Of a stretch of DNA of 64,000 nt, positions 28,854 to 37,778 are shown in pieces. How positions within the stretch are numbered: position 1 is the first letter of the stretch; every line of letters begins with the position of its first letter. The notes below the pieces were generated by a model. That model ran no database searches and was not told the DNA's origin. It saw only the letters and a list, made by a program, of their open reading frames with translations. The position numbers and the translations under genes were made by a program. The DNA is from Pseudomonas marginalis (lineage in GTDB: Bacteria; Pseudomonadota; Gammaproteobacteria; Pseudomonadales; Pseudomonadaceae), in contig NZ_FNSU01000003.1 of NCBI RefSeq assembly GCF_900105325.1, forward strand, positions 3,485,501 to 3,549,500, read 5' to 3'.

Positions 28854-29393
28854 TCAGCGCGACGCCGGGGTCCGGATTTCACCGCTGGCCAATCGTGAAG
28901 CACTATTGCCGACCGGGTCTTCGGCGTTGAGATCGGCGCCCTTGGCCTTGAGTTCGTCGAGCAACTCGATGCGCTTGAACAGCCCGGCATACATGGCCGC
29001 CGTCTGACCGGCACCGTTACGCTGGTCGGGGTTGCAGTCGGTGGCCAGCAGGCGCTGGGCGATTTTCAATTCGCCCTTGAAGATCGCGCCCATCAACGCG
29101 GTGTTGCCGCGCTTGTCCTGCACACAGGCGTCGGCGCCGGCGGCGAGCAAACGCTCCACGTAGGTACTTTCGCCATGGTAAGCAGCGAGGATCAGCGCGG
29201 TGTAGCCCTTGTCGTCCTGGGTGTTGAGGGGGAAGCCGGCGTCGATAAAGGTGTTGAGCATGTCGAGGTCGCCACGGCGGGCGGCGTCGAAGTAATAATC
29301 CTGGAGCTGCGCCTTGAGTGCGACCGGGTCGGGCGACTCGGCATGGGCGACAAAAGCCAGCATGGCCATCAGTAAGCCGATAGAAATACGCAT
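28854..29393 (-). CDS. ankB: Periplasmic ankyrin-repeat protein AnkB
   Basis: A 179-residue protein with a signal peptide (MRISIGLLMAMLAFVAHA, cleaved before ESPDP) and about four ankyrin repeats (residues 35-165; for example DKGYTALILAAYHGE and RGNTALMGAIFKGE). In P. aeruginosa AnkB sits with katB and is needed for full KatB catalase activity in the periplasm. Here it lies 54 bases after the katB stop codon on the same strand, so cotranscription is likely. ATG 29393 is selected because AGGAG lies just upstream and the signal peptide starts there. Confidence 0.9.
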   Translation of the reverse strand: MRISIGLLMAMLAFVAHAESPDPVALKAQLQDYYFDAARRGDLDMLNTFIDAGFPLNTQDDKGYTALILAAYHGESTYVERLLAAGADACVQDKRGNTALMGAIFKGELKIAQRLLATDCNPDQRNGAGQTAAMYAGLFKRIELLDELKAKGADLNAEDPVGNSASRLASGEIRTPASR

Positions 29394-29447
29394 GGGTGCT
29401 CTCCTGCCAGAGGTCGACGCCCGCATGGGCATCGACCAAAACCAACA

Positions 29448-30989
29448 TCAGTCAGTGAGTTTTTCGGCCAGCGCCTTCACGCGCGCCAGATCACCCTTGG
29501 CGACCTTGGCCACGCCGGTGCCGTACTCCGGATCAGCCTTGTAGAGGAACGACAGGATGATGTGCTTGCTCTCGTCATCGGTCGTGGCCAGGGAGCCGCC
29601 GAAGTTGTCGATCAAGTCCTGACGCTCTTTCTTGTTGTAGGAGCGATACAGATCGCCGGCCTGCTTGAAGTTCTGCTCACGCTGGATCTTCGCCTGCTGG
29701 GTGCTGCCCGACAGTGCCGTCTGGCTGTAGCGCGCGGTTTGCGGCTCTTCACGGTTTTCCAGGCGGCTTGGCTGGTAGTTCACGCCGCTGGTGGTCTTGC
29801 CGAAGTTCAGCGCGCCGTCCTGGTTACCGTTGTTGACGGTGACCCGAGGGGCGTTGATCGGCAGTTGCAGGGCATTGGCGCCCAGGCGATACATCTGCGT
29901 GTCGGCATACGAGAACACCCGGCCTTGCAGCAGGCGGTCTTCCGACGGCTCGATACCCGGTACCAGGTTGGCCGGGGCCATGGCCACTTGCTCGGTTTCC
30001 TGGAAGACATTTGCCGGGTTGCGGTTCAGCACCATCTGCCCGACTTTGCGCTCGGGCACATTCGGCCAGATCTTGGTGGCGTCCAGCGGGTCGAAATCAA
30101 ACTTGGCCAAGTCTTCTGGCTTGAGTACCTGCACATACAGGTCCCACTTGGGGAAATCGCCCTTGTTGATATGGGTGACCAAGTCGTTGGTCATATGGCT
30201 GTAGTCACGCCCCTGCACTTCGCTAACTTGCTTGGGATCGAGGTTCTTGATGCCTTGCAGGCTCTTCCAGTGGAACTTGACGTAGTGCACTTCACCCTTG
30301 GCGTTGATCAACTTGTAGGCATGTACGCCATTGCCGTCCATTTCCCGATAACTGGCCGGAGTACCGGAGTCGGAATACAACTCGGTAAGTGTGCGAGTGG
30401 CCTCGGGAACATGGGAGAAGAAGTCGAAGCGACGGGAGTCATCATCCAGGTTAGTGCGCGGGTCCGGCTTGAAGGCGTGGACCATATCGGGGAACTTGAT
30501 GGCATCGCGGATAAAGAACGTCGGGAAGTTATTACCCACCAAGTCCCAGTTGCCATCGGCGGTATAGAACTTGGTGGCGAAGCCGCGCGGGTCACGCAGG
30601 GTTTCCGGGGAATGATTGCCGTGCACCACGGCGGAGAAGCGCACGAACACCGGGGTGGTTTCGCCAGCAGCGAAGACCTTGGCCTTGGTCAGGTCACTGA
30701 GGTTATCGGTGACGGTGAAGGTACCATGGGCGCCGGTGCCACGGGCATGCACCACGCGCTCAGGGATGCGCTCACGGTCGAAGCGCTGCAGCTTCTGGAT
30801 CAGTTGCACGTCCTGAAGCAGCACCGGGCCATTGGCGCCGGCGGTTTGCGAGTTCTGGTTGTCGCCGACGGCGGCACCGTTGTCACGGGTCAGGTTGGCG
30901 GCTTGTAAAGAGAGGGAAAGCAGGCTGGCGGTCGCCAGTACCAGCACATGACGCGCCAATACCGGGCCGCGATTGATTGGATTCTTCAT
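29448..30989 (-). CDS. katB: Periplasmic heme catalase KatB
   Basis: A 513-residue monofunctional catalase. The active-site region FDRERIPERVVHARG with the distal His, the conserved Asn in the FPTFFIRDAIKFPD segment, and the proximal heme-ligand segment FSYADTQMYRLG with the Tyr are all present. A signal peptide of about 32 residues (ending SLSLQAA) places it in the periplasm, as for P. aeruginosa KatB and unlike KatA. ATG 30989 is used; a TTG one codon upstream is also in frame, but AGGA fits the ATG. ankB follows directly. The 287-base upstream region is AT-rich and may hold a peroxide-responsive promoter, but no operator was identified. Confidence 0.95.
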   Translation of the reverse strand: MKNPINRGPVLARHVLVLATASLLSLSLQAANLTRDNGAAVGDNQNSQTAGANGPVLLQDVQLIQKLQRFDRERIPERVVHARGTGAHGTFTVTDNLSDLTKAKVFAAGETTPVFVRFSAVVHGNHSPETLRDPRGFATKFYTADGNWDLVGNNFPTFFIRDAIKFPDMVHAFKPDPRTNLDDDSRRFDFFSHVPEATRTLTELYSDSGTPASYREMDGNGVHAYKLINAKGEVHYVKFHWKSLQGIKNLDPKQVSEVQGRDYSHMTNDLVTHINKGDFPKWDLYVQVLKPEDLAKFDFDPLDATKIWPNVPERKVGQMVLNRNPANVFQETEQVAMAPANLVPGIEPSEDRLLQGRVFSYADTQMYRLGANALQLPINAPRVTVNNGNQDGALNFGKTTSGVNYQPSRLENREEPQTARYSQTALSGSTQQAKIQREQNFKQAGDLYRSYNKKERQDLIDNFGGSLATTDDESKHIILSFLYKADPEYGTGVAKVAKGDLARVKALAEKLTD

Positions 30990-31276
30990 CAAGGTTTCCT
31001 CTGGTTTTTTTAATGCACATTCAGTTGTGCTTGCCAGAGGCTAGTGACCCGCGAGTCAGAAGATAAATAGAAAAACACCACCAGGTCGATTGAGAAAATA
31101 ATGTGGTAAGCCGCTGAAATAGCGGGTATTTCGCGCGCGATTGGTGGCACTTTGCAAACTATTTGCGATTTAATGTGTCGATAAAAACTGACAGTGTTAG
31201 CAGCTGTATCAGGCAAGCCGGTTACGACTGACTTACACTGAGCGGCACCCTTCTCATCTGTAACAAGGAATAACCT

Positions 31277-31693
31277 ATGGGCGTGATCAGTGAGTTCAAG
31301 GCCTTCGCGGTCAAAGGTAATGTGGTCGACATGGCCGTCGGTATCATCATCGGCGCCGCCTTCGGCAAAATTGTTTCCTCGTTTGTAGGCGATGTGGTGA
31401 TGCCGCCCATTGGTCTGTTGATCGGTGGCGTGGACTTTGGTGACCTGGCGATTACGCTCAAGGCGGCACAGGGCGATGTGCCTGCCGTGGTGCTGGCGTA
31501 CGGCAAGTTCATCCAGAGCGTGATCGACTTTGTGATCGTCGCGTTCGCGATCTTCATGGGCGTCAAGGCCATCAACCGCCTCAAGCGCGAAGAAGCCGTG
31601 GCGCCTAGCCTGCCACCGACACCGAGCAAGGAAGAAGTGCTGCTGGGCGAGATTCGCGACCTGCTCAAGGCGCAGAACGACAAGCCGCTTTAA
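31277..31693 (+). CDS. mscL: Large-conductance mechanosensitive channel
   Basis: A 138-residue inner-membrane channel that opens under membrane tension and releases solutes in hypo-osmotic shock. It has the N-terminal amphipathic helix (MGVISEFKAFAVKGNVVDMA), TM1 with the Gly/Ala pore-lining pattern, a periplasmic loop, TM2 (about 75-100) and the C-terminal bundle helix. Length is normal for the family. It is single, closed by a bidirectional terminator shared with fpr. Confidence 0.97.
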   Translation: MGVISEFKAFAVKGNVVDMAVGIIIGAAFGKIVSSFVGDVVMPPIGLLIGGVDFGDLAITLKAAQGDVPAVVLAYGKFIQSVIDFVIVAFAIFMGVKAINRLKREEAVAPSLPPTPSKEEVLLGEIRDLLKAQNDKPL

Positions 31694-31710
31694 CCCGGAC
31701 CGGCTTGGAA

Positions 31711-31738
31711 AAAAGGCGCCTCCTTGAGGCGCCTTTTC
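31711..31738. terminator. Bidirectional terminator between mscL and fpr
   Basis: Stem AAGGCGCCT / AGGCGCCTT with a five-base loop, A-rich on the left and TTTTC on the right, placed between two convergent stop codons. Confidence 0.88.
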
Positions 31739-31739
31739 A

Positions 31740-32516
31740 TTACCAGTAGTTTTCCACTGCCACCTGCCCTGGCCGGCGGCTAAGGCTCAGTTGCATGTCG
31801 CGCTGCTTGAGCAACTGGCGAGTGTCATCCACCATCTGCGGGTTGCCGCAAATCAGCACGCGGGAATGTTCCGGGGTCAGCTCGACGCCGGCAGCACGCT
31901 CCAATTCTCCGTTTTCGATCGAGGTGGTAATACGCCCACTCAACGCGCCCGGATAATCCTCTCGGGTCACGATGGGGATGTAGGTCAGTTTGTGCGCATA
32001 TTCTGCCAGGTACTCCCGCTCGCCCAACCCCTTGATCAGCGACTGGTACGCCAGCTCCCGGGCTTCCCGCGCGCTGTATACCAGGAGGATGCGCTCGAAT
32101 TTCTCCCAGACTTCGAAGTCCTGCAGGATCGACAAAAACGGTGCCACCCCGGTGCCGGTGCCTAACATCCACAAGTCACGGCCATCGACGAAACGGTTCA
32201 GGGTCAGGAACCCGGTAGCCTGGCGCTCCACCATCAAGGTATCGCCCACCCGCAATCGGCTGAGCTCACTGGTGAATTCGCCGCCTGGGACAACAATCGA
32301 GAAGAAGTCCAAGTATTCATCAAACGGCGAGGACACCACGGAATACGCGCGCCACACCGTGCTGCCATCCGCCTTGCTGACCCCCAGGCGCACGAACTGG
32401 CCGGCGGTAAACCGGAACCCTGGGTCACGGGTGGTTCGCAGGGTAAACAGGCTGGGGGTCAGGGATTGCACATCGAGCAAGGTCTGGCGGGTAAATTTCT
32501 CAGCACTGGCCGTCAT
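31740..32516 (-). CDS. fpr: Ferredoxin/flavodoxin--NADP+ reductase
   Basis: A 258-residue FAD enzyme that exchanges electrons between NADPH and ferredoxin or flavodoxin, supporting Fe-S repair and oxidative stress responses. The FAD-binding motif RAYSVVSSP lies near residue 56, the NADP-binding motif GTGTGVAPF near 117, and the C-terminus ends VENYW, as in bacterial Fpr proteins. It converges on mscL and diverges from ppoR. In P. putida the order radA, mscL, fpr, ppoR is the same. Confidence 0.93.
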   Translation of the reverse strand: MTASAEKFTRQTLLDVQSLTPSLFTLRTTRDPGFRFTAGQFVRLGVSKADGSTVWRAYSVVSSPFDEYLDFFSIVVPGGEFTSELSRLRVGDTLMVERQATGFLTLNRFVDGRDLWMLGTGTGVAPFLSILQDFEVWEKFERILLVYSAREARELAYQSLIKGLGEREYLAEYAHKLTYIPIVTREDYPGALSGRITTSIENGELERAAGVELTPEHSRVLICGNPQMVDDTRQLLKQRDMQLSLSRRPGQVAVENYW

Positions 32517-32896
32517 GGGGGACTCCGTTCTACAGGTGCCCTAGTGTCCCTCAAACTCGAGCCCGGAAACACCTATGGTTGGTAGTGGCATTATATAGGC
32601 ACAAAATAATGGCAACCTAATATCAACTCTGATCAATTTGCTATTAGCTCCTTTATCCGCGCTACAAGCACGCTCTAAGTTGATCCGCTACAGGTGCTTC
32701 AACTGACTAAAAAATCGAAAAAAACCACTAAGCCTCTTAGCTAAGCCCGCCGCGACCTTAGAGAAAATTTCTTAAACGCTGCCCTGCAAGAGCGAAAATT
32801 TTGTTTCGCGATGTAGCTCATGTCCTACACTAATTTCCGTGCAGTGGGAGTTCAGGACGTATCCCATGTCATGCGGAAACCCATGGAGAGTTACCA
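32517..32896. promoter_or_regulatory. Divergent fpr/ppoR intergenic region
   Basis: A 380-base gap, AT-rich between 32580 and 32800, that must contain promoters for both fpr and ppoR. I see no lux-box-like 20-bp palindrome. No further gene is supported. Confidence 0.5.
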
Positions 32897-33610
32897 ATGG
32901 TCAACTGGCGCAATACCCGACTTCCCAAACTGGAAGGCGAGAGCGAGGTTACGACTCTTTTCGAGATGGCTGTCAACCACACCTACGCACTTGGCTTCCA
33001 ATACTGTTCTTTTACGATGAGTTCTCAACTACCTAACAACCAAACGAAGCCTATTCGCCTCAACAACTATCCCGATGAGTGGAACAAACTGTATAACCAG
33101 GCCCACTTCTTTGAAGCTGATCCCGTGGTGGAACATTGCAAACGTTGTGTACTGCCCCTTGTCTGGGAGGAAAAAACCTTTAAAGACTCACCAAGTTTAT
33201 GGTCTTTAGCCCAATCTTTTGGTGTGCATTTGGGATGGACCCAAGCCGTGCATGATTTCCAGGGTGTGTTCAGCATGCTGACCCTTGGTCGTAGTGCAGG
33301 TGAAGTGACCCCGCAGGAGCTTTATGAAAAAGCCGGCCAGGTGCTGTGGCTGTGCCATGCGATGCATGCGGTCGTCGCGAAGACTTACGCACACAAGCCC
33401 AGCATTAACAACCCTGCAAGCAAATTAACCCCGCGCGAAACCGAAATCCTCAAGTGGTCAGCCATGGGCAAGACCGCCGCGGACATTGCCGCCATCCTGT
33501 GCCTGTCCGAACGTACGGTGGGCTTTCATATCTGCAGTTGCTTCAAAAAGCTGGGAGTCAACAACAAGATCGCCGCCGTGCTCTGCGCTTCGAAAGCGGG
33601 GTTGTTTTAA
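32897..33610 (+). CDS. ppoR: LuxR solo, AHL-binding transcriptional regulator (PpoR type)
   Basis: A 237-residue LuxR-family regulator. The N-terminal autoinducer domain keeps the ligand-site residues Trp62, Tyr66, Asp75, Pro76 and Trp90 in the usual spacing (WNKLYN, ADPVV, PLVW). The C-terminal HTH (about 172-237) reads LTPRETEILKWSAMGKTAADIA, then SERTVGFH. No luxI synthase is in the window. Location between fpr and rlmG is that of PpoR in P. putida, a solo that binds 3-oxo-C6-homoserine lactone. ATG 32897 follows a GGAGAG site. The stretch 32820-32896 also has open frames, judged not coding. Confidence 0.88.
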   Translation: MVNWRNTRLPKLEGESEVTTLFEMAVNHTYALGFQYCSFTMSSQLPNNQTKPIRLNNYPDEWNKLYNQAHFFEADPVVEHCKRCVLPLVWEEKTFKDSPSLWSLAQSFGVHLGWTQAVHDFQGVFSMLTLGRSAGEVTPQELYEKAGQVLWLCHAMHAVVAKTYAHKPSINNPASKLTPRETEILKWSAMGKTAADIAAILCLSERTVGFHICSCFKKLGVNNKIAAVLCASKAGLF

Positions 33611-33771
33611 TCAGCGTTGAAACACCGCATGTAATCCCTCAGGAAAAAAAGTAACATTTACGACCCATTCTGAGTGCTGGGCTGTCCCCACGGGGTGCCG
33701 CCCGCTGTTCACTCAGACGGTTCCGCAGCCGACTGCCGAACACCCATCGATGACCCAGAGCCTCCCTCGCC

Positions 33772-34896
33772 ATGCCCCTGCTCGACAGCCCCTTCGCCCA
33801 GCTCGATCTGATCCGCCAGCCAGAGCAACATAACGATCCGCTGCAAGCCTTCGACGCCGCCGACGAGTACCTGCTCAGCTACCTGGCTGAACAGCAACCG
33901 AGCGCTGCGACCCGCGTGCTGGTGCTCAATGACAGCTTCGGCGCCCTGGCTGCGAGCCTGGAAGGCCGGGTGCAGGTGACCTCCAGCGGCGACTCGTTCC
34001 TGGCCGCCCTGGGCCTGGATAAAAACCTGGTGCGCAATGGCAAGGCCTTTGACGCCGTGCCGTTCATCCCCGCCAGCGAGGTGCCCAGCGGGCCGTTCGA
34101 CCGGGTGCTGATCCGCGTCCCCAAGACCCTGGCATTGCTGGAAGAACAACTGATCCGCCTGCAAGGCCAACTGGCGCCGGGTGCCGAAGTGATCGCCGCA
34201 GCGATGGTCAAGCACCTGCCCCGGGCGGCCGGTGAGTTGCTGGAGCGCTATATCGGGCCGATGCACGCCTCCCTGGCGGTGAAGAAGGCGCGGTTGCTGA
34301 TCGCGACATTGGCCGACCGCCCCACGGCGGTCTCGCCCTACCCGACGCGCTACACCCTGGACGCGCCGGCTATCGAACTGCTCAACCATGCCAACGTGTT
34401 CTGCCGTGAAGGCCTGGACATCGGCACCCGCGCCTTCCTGCCGCACCTGCCCGACAACCTGGGCAGTGCCCGCGTGGCGGACCTGGGTTGCGGCAACGGG
34501 GTATTGGCGATTGCCAGCGCCCTGCAAAACCCCGACGCCCAGTACACCTTGGTGGACGAGTCCTATATGGCCGTGCAATCGGCCCTTGAGAACTGGCACG
34601 CCGCCCTCGGCGATCGGGAGGTGACAGTACGCGCCGGCGACGGCCTGGCCGGCCAGGAGCCGGACTCCCTCGACGTTGTGCTGTGCAACCCGCCGTTCCA
34701 CCAGCAGCAGGTGGTCGGCGACTTCCTCGCCTGGCGCATGTTCCAGCAGGCGCGGGAGGCATTGGTGGTCGGCGGCGCCCTGTATATCGTCGGCAACCGT
34801 CACCTGGGTTATCACAGCAAGTTGGCGCGCTTGTTCCGTGGCGTAGAGCAGGTCGCTGCCACGCCCAAGTTCGTGATTCTCAAAGCGCGCAAATAA
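33772..34896 (+). CDS. rlmG: 23S rRNA (guanine-1835-N2)-methyltransferase
   Basis: A 374-residue two-domain SAM-dependent methyltransferase. The N-terminal half (1-185) is a degenerate methyltransferase fold. The C-terminal half has the SAM motif VADLGCGNGVLAI (about 234) and the catalytic NPPFHQQ motif (about 305) of N2-guanine methyltransferases. RlmG modifies G1835 of 23S rRNA; the paralogue RsmC modifies 16S rRNA. Gene place next to ppoR and the cio genes fits rlmG. It reads toward the cio operon terminator. Confidence 0.88.
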   Translation: MPLLDSPFAQLDLIRQPEQHNDPLQAFDAADEYLLSYLAEQQPSAATRVLVLNDSFGALAASLEGRVQVTSSGDSFLAALGLDKNLVRNGKAFDAVPFIPASEVPSGPFDRVLIRVPKTLALLEEQLIRLQGQLAPGAEVIAAAMVKHLPRAAGELLERYIGPMHASLAVKKARLLIATLADRPTAVSPYPTRYTLDAPAIELLNHANVFCREGLDIGTRAFLPHLPDNLGSARVADLGCGNGVLAIASALQNPDAQYTLVDESYMAVQSALENWHAALGDREVTVRAGDGLAGQEPDSLDVVLCNPPFHQQQVVGDFLAWRMFQQAREALVVGGALYIVGNRHLGYHSKLARLFRGVEQVAATPKFVILKARK

Positions 34897-34932
34897 AAAA
34901 AGCCCTGCCCTTCCAAAAGAAGAGCAGGGCTT
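34890..34932 (-). terminator. Terminator of the cio operon
   Basis: Stem AAGCCCTGC / GCAGGGCTT (34900-34908 and 34924-34932); on the minus strand it is followed by TTTTTATTT, so it suits cioAB better than rlmG. Confidence 0.82.
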
Positions 34933-34978
34933 GCCCTCAAGTTAACAGGCAGCGGGCCGCGAAGCCCGGATCGGGATG

Positions 34979-35146
34979 TCAGTGGGTGGTCAGGCCGGCC
35001 GCATTCATGAACATGCGCATCAGGCTGGCCACCACGAACAGGGCCAGCACACTGCCGGTCCAGATCATCGCCAACCAGCCGAGGCGCCGCCACAGCGGCT
35101 GTTTCTCGGCCTGTTCGATCTCGTGCAACGTAGGTTTGCCGGACAT
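34979..35146 (-). CDS. DUF2474 single-helix protein of the cio operon
   Basis: A 55-residue protein starting MSGKPTLHEIEQAEKQPLWR and ending GLTTH, with one transmembrane helix (about residues 22-45). It belongs by appearance and place to the DUF2474 family found after cytochrome bd-type oxidase genes, and may serve as a small accessory subunit like CydX. A very strong AGGAGGG site sits seven bases upstream of the ATG, and its start is 13 bases after the cioB stop, so it is cotranslated with cioB. Confidence 0.88.
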   Translation of the reverse strand: MSGKPTLHEIEQAEKQPLWRRLGWLAMIWTGSVLALFVVASLMRMFMNAAGLTTH

Positions 35147-35158
35147 GCAACGACCCTC

Positions 35159-36166
35159 CTAGTGATAGCCGTCTTCGTGGGTGACCTTGCCGCGGAACAC
35201 GTAGTAGCTCCAGAAGGTGTAGCCCAGGATGAACGGAATGATGAACAAGGTGCCCACCAGCATGAAGCCTTGGCTCTGCGGCGGCGCAGCGGCATCCCAG
35301 ATCGACACGGATGGCGGGATGATGTTCGGCCACAGGCTGATCCCCAGGCCGCTGTAGCCGAGGAAGATCAGCACCAGCGTCAGCAGGAACGGCGTGTAGT
35401 GGGCATTCCGCGCCACGGCGCGGATCAACCCGTACATGGTCACCAGCACCAGGATCGGTACCGGCAGGAACCAGAACAGGTTCGGCAGGGTGAACCAGCG
35501 CGAGGCGATTTCCGGGTGCGACAGCGGCGTCCAGAGACTCACGATGCCGATCACGGCCAACACCACGAAGGCCAATGGCCGCGCCAGGTTGTGCATCTTC
35601 TCCTGCAACGGGCCTTCGGTTTTCATGATCAGCCAGGTGCAACCCAGCAAGGCATAGGCCACGATCAGCGCCACGCCGCAGAACATCGTGAACGGCGTGA
35701 GCCAGTCCAGCGAGCCGCCGGCAAACTGGCGATTGACCACCGGGATCCCGTCGATAAACGCCCCCAGCGCCACGCCCTGAAAGAACGTGGCCGCCAGCGA
35801 ACCACCGATAAACGCCTTGTCCCACAGGTGACGCTTGTGGTCCTTGGCTTTGAAGCGGAACTCGAAGGCCACGCCACGAAAGATCAGCCCCACCAGCATC
35901 AGGATCAGCGGCAGGTACAGGGCCGACAACACCACCGAATAGGCCAGCGGGAACGCGCCGAACAACGCCGCGCCGCCCAGCACCAGCCAGGTTTCGTTAC
36001 CGTCCCAGACCGGGGCCACGGTGTTCATCATCACGTCACGGTCGGTCTTGCCCGGGATAAACGGGAAGAGGATGCCGATGCCCAGGTCGAAGCCGTCCAT
36101 GACCACGTACATCATGATGCCGAAGATGATGATCACGGCCCAGATCAGCGGAAGATCAATACCCAT
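35159..36166 (-). CDS. cioB: Cyanide-insensitive quinol oxidase subunit II
   Basis: A 335-residue CydB-family integral membrane protein with about eight or nine helices. It begins MGIDLPLIWAVIIIFGIMMY and has the conserved DGFDLGIGILFPF and WDGNETWLVLGGAALFGAFP motifs. It pairs with CioA to reduce oxygen to water using ubiquinol. The frame is open to 36265, but ATG 36166 with AGGGGA upstream gives the family N-terminus and sits one base after the cioA stop. Confidence 0.95.
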   Translation of the reverse strand: MGIDLPLIWAVIIIFGIMMYVVMDGFDLGIGILFPFIPGKTDRDVMMNTVAPVWDGNETWLVLGGAALFGAFPLAYSVVLSALYLPLILMLVGLIFRGVAFEFRFKAKDHKRHLWDKAFIGGSLAATFFQGVALGAFIDGIPVVNRQFAGGSLDWLTPFTMFCGVALIVAYALLGCTWLIMKTEGPLQEKMHNLARPLAFVVLAVIGIVSLWTPLSHPEIASRWFTLPNLFWFLPVPILVLVTMYGLIRAVARNAHYTPFLLTLVLIFLGYSGLGISLWPNIIPPSVSIWDAAAPPQSQGFMLVGTLFIIPFILGYTFWSYYVFRGKVTHEDGYH

Positions 36167-36167
36167 C

Positions 36168-37607
36168 TCAATTCCCCTTGTGCTGGATGTGGGCGTGGTC
36201 GTCATCGCTGCCATCATCGGCGGCGGACAACGGACGGGCCGGTGTGCGTTTCTGGCCAGGGCCACCGTGGGTCGGTTCCGTGCCTTCGTGGGTCACCGGG
36301 CCTTTGCGCACCAGGCGCATCATGTAGCCCAGGCCGGCGCCGAACAGCGCGAAGTACACCACCACGAACAACACCAGGGTGATCGTCATCTGCGCCAGGC
36401 TATGCCCGGAAGAAGCATCCGCCGTGCGCATCAACCCGTAGACCACCCACGGCTGGCGGCCGATTTCAGTGGTGAACCAACCGGCGAGAATCGCGATCAG
36501 GCCAGACGGCCCCATCCACAGCGCCAGGTACAGGAACGGCCTGGACGTGTACATCTTGTCGCCCCGGCGCAGCCAGAGGCTGAACAGGCCGGTGAAGATC
36601 ATCAGGAAACCCAGGCCGACCATGACCCGGAACGACCAGAATACGATGGTCGAATTCGGCCGGTCTTCCGGCGGGAATTCCTTGAGCGCTGGCACCTGTT
36701 TGTCCAGGGAGTGGGTCAGGATCAGGCTGCCCAGGTACGGAATCTCCACCGCATACTTGGTTTTTTCGGCCTTCATGTCCGGCCAGCCAAACAGGATCAG
36801 CGGCGTTGGCTCATTGCCTTTGTTTTCCCAGTGGCCTTCAATCGCGGCAATTTTCGCCGGCTGGTGCTCGAGGGTGTTGAGGCCATGGAAGTCGCCGATC
36901 ACCGCCTGGATAGGCGCCACGATCAGGGCCATCCACATCGCCATCGACAACATTTTGCGGATCGCCGGGTTGTCCTTGCCGCGCAGCAAGTGCCAGGCCG
37001 CCGAGGAGCCGACAAAGAACGCGGTGGCCACGAACGCCGCCGTCGCCATGTGCATCAGGCGGTAAGGGAACGACGGGTTGAAGATCACCGCCAGCCAATC
37101 GGTAGGAATCACGCGGCCGTCGATGATTTCAAAGCCTTGCGGCGTCTGCATCCAGCTGTTAGACGCCAGGATCCAGAAGGTCGAGATCAACGTACCGACG
37201 GCCACCATCACGGTAGAGAAGAAGTGCAGCTTGCGCCCCACCTTGTTCCAGCCGAACAGCATCACGCCGAGGAAACCGGCTTCCAGGAAGAAGGCCGTAA
37301 GCACTTCGTACGTCAGGAGCGGCCCGGTCACGGCGCCGGCGAAGTCCGAGAAGCGGCTCCAGTTGGTGCCGAACTGGTAGGCCATGACCAGACCGGAGAC
37401 CACGCCCATGCCGAAGTTGACGGCAAAGATCTTCGACCAGAAATGGTAGAGGTCACGGTAGGTATCGTTATGGGTCTTGAGCCACAAGCCTTCCAGCACC
37501 GCGAGGTAACTGGCCAGGCCGATGGTGATCGCCGGGAACAGGATGTGGAATGAGATGGTGAACGCGAACTGAATTCGGGCGAGATCTAGCGCCTCCAAAC
37601 CGAACAT
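36168..37607 (-). CDS. cioA: Cyanide-insensitive quinol oxidase subunit I (bd type)
   Basis: A 479-residue CydA-family subunit. His21 in SFHILFPAIT corresponds to the b595 heme ligand. GWFTTEIGRQPWVVYGLMRT is the diagnostic quinol-oxidase motif. The quinol-binding loop between the central helices is short compared with E. coli CydA, which is the mark of the CIO group that tolerates cyanide. ATG 37607 with AGAGGA upstream is preferred over an in-frame start at 37667. A candidate ANR site lies about 160 bases upstream; ANR control of cioAB is known in P. aeruginosa. Confidence 0.95.
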   Translation of the reverse strand: MFGLEALDLARIQFAFTISFHILFPAITIGLASYLAVLEGLWLKTHNDTYRDLYHFWSKIFAVNFGMGVVSGLVMAYQFGTNWSRFSDFAGAVTGPLLTYEVLTAFFLEAGFLGVMLFGWNKVGRKLHFFSTVMVAVGTLISTFWILASNSWMQTPQGFEIIDGRVIPTDWLAVIFNPSFPYRLMHMATAAFVATAFFVGSSAAWHLLRGKDNPAIRKMLSMAMWMALIVAPIQAVIGDFHGLNTLEHQPAKIAAIEGHWENKGNEPTPLILFGWPDMKAEKTKYAVEIPYLGSLILTHSLDKQVPALKEFPPEDRPNSTIVFWSFRVMVGLGFLMIFTGLFSLWLRRGDKMYTSRPFLYLALWMGPSGLIAILAGWFTTEIGRQPWVVYGLMRTADASSGHSLAQMTITLVLFVVVYFALFGAGLGYMMRLVRKGPVTHEGTEPTHGGPGQKRTPARPLSAADDGSDDDHAHIQHKGN

Positions 37608-37764
37608 AAGTCTTCCTCTGTCAGGTAATACCGGCTGCTGGCGGGAGCCTGCACCCACTGCCCCCACGGATATGGAGTCTGGCGAATTTCAATTCGTTTC
37701 TTTTTTTAACCAGCCACGCAGGGAATCGGGCCTTGCGGCCACCAGAACAAATTCTGAAATGACT

Positions 37765-37778
37765 TTGATCTGGGTCAA
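37765..37778. promoter_or_regulatory. Candidate ANR/FNR box upstream of cioA
   Basis: TTGATCTGGGTCAA differs from the consensus TTGAT-N4-ATCAA at one position. It lies in the 318-base divergent gap between cioA and an MFS gene, 158 bases from the cioA start and 148 from the MFS start. Confidence 0.6.

Noticed and set aside
32517..32896. A lux box in the ppoR leader
   Set aside because: No 18-20-bp palindrome of the usual CT-N12-AG type with extended symmetry was found.
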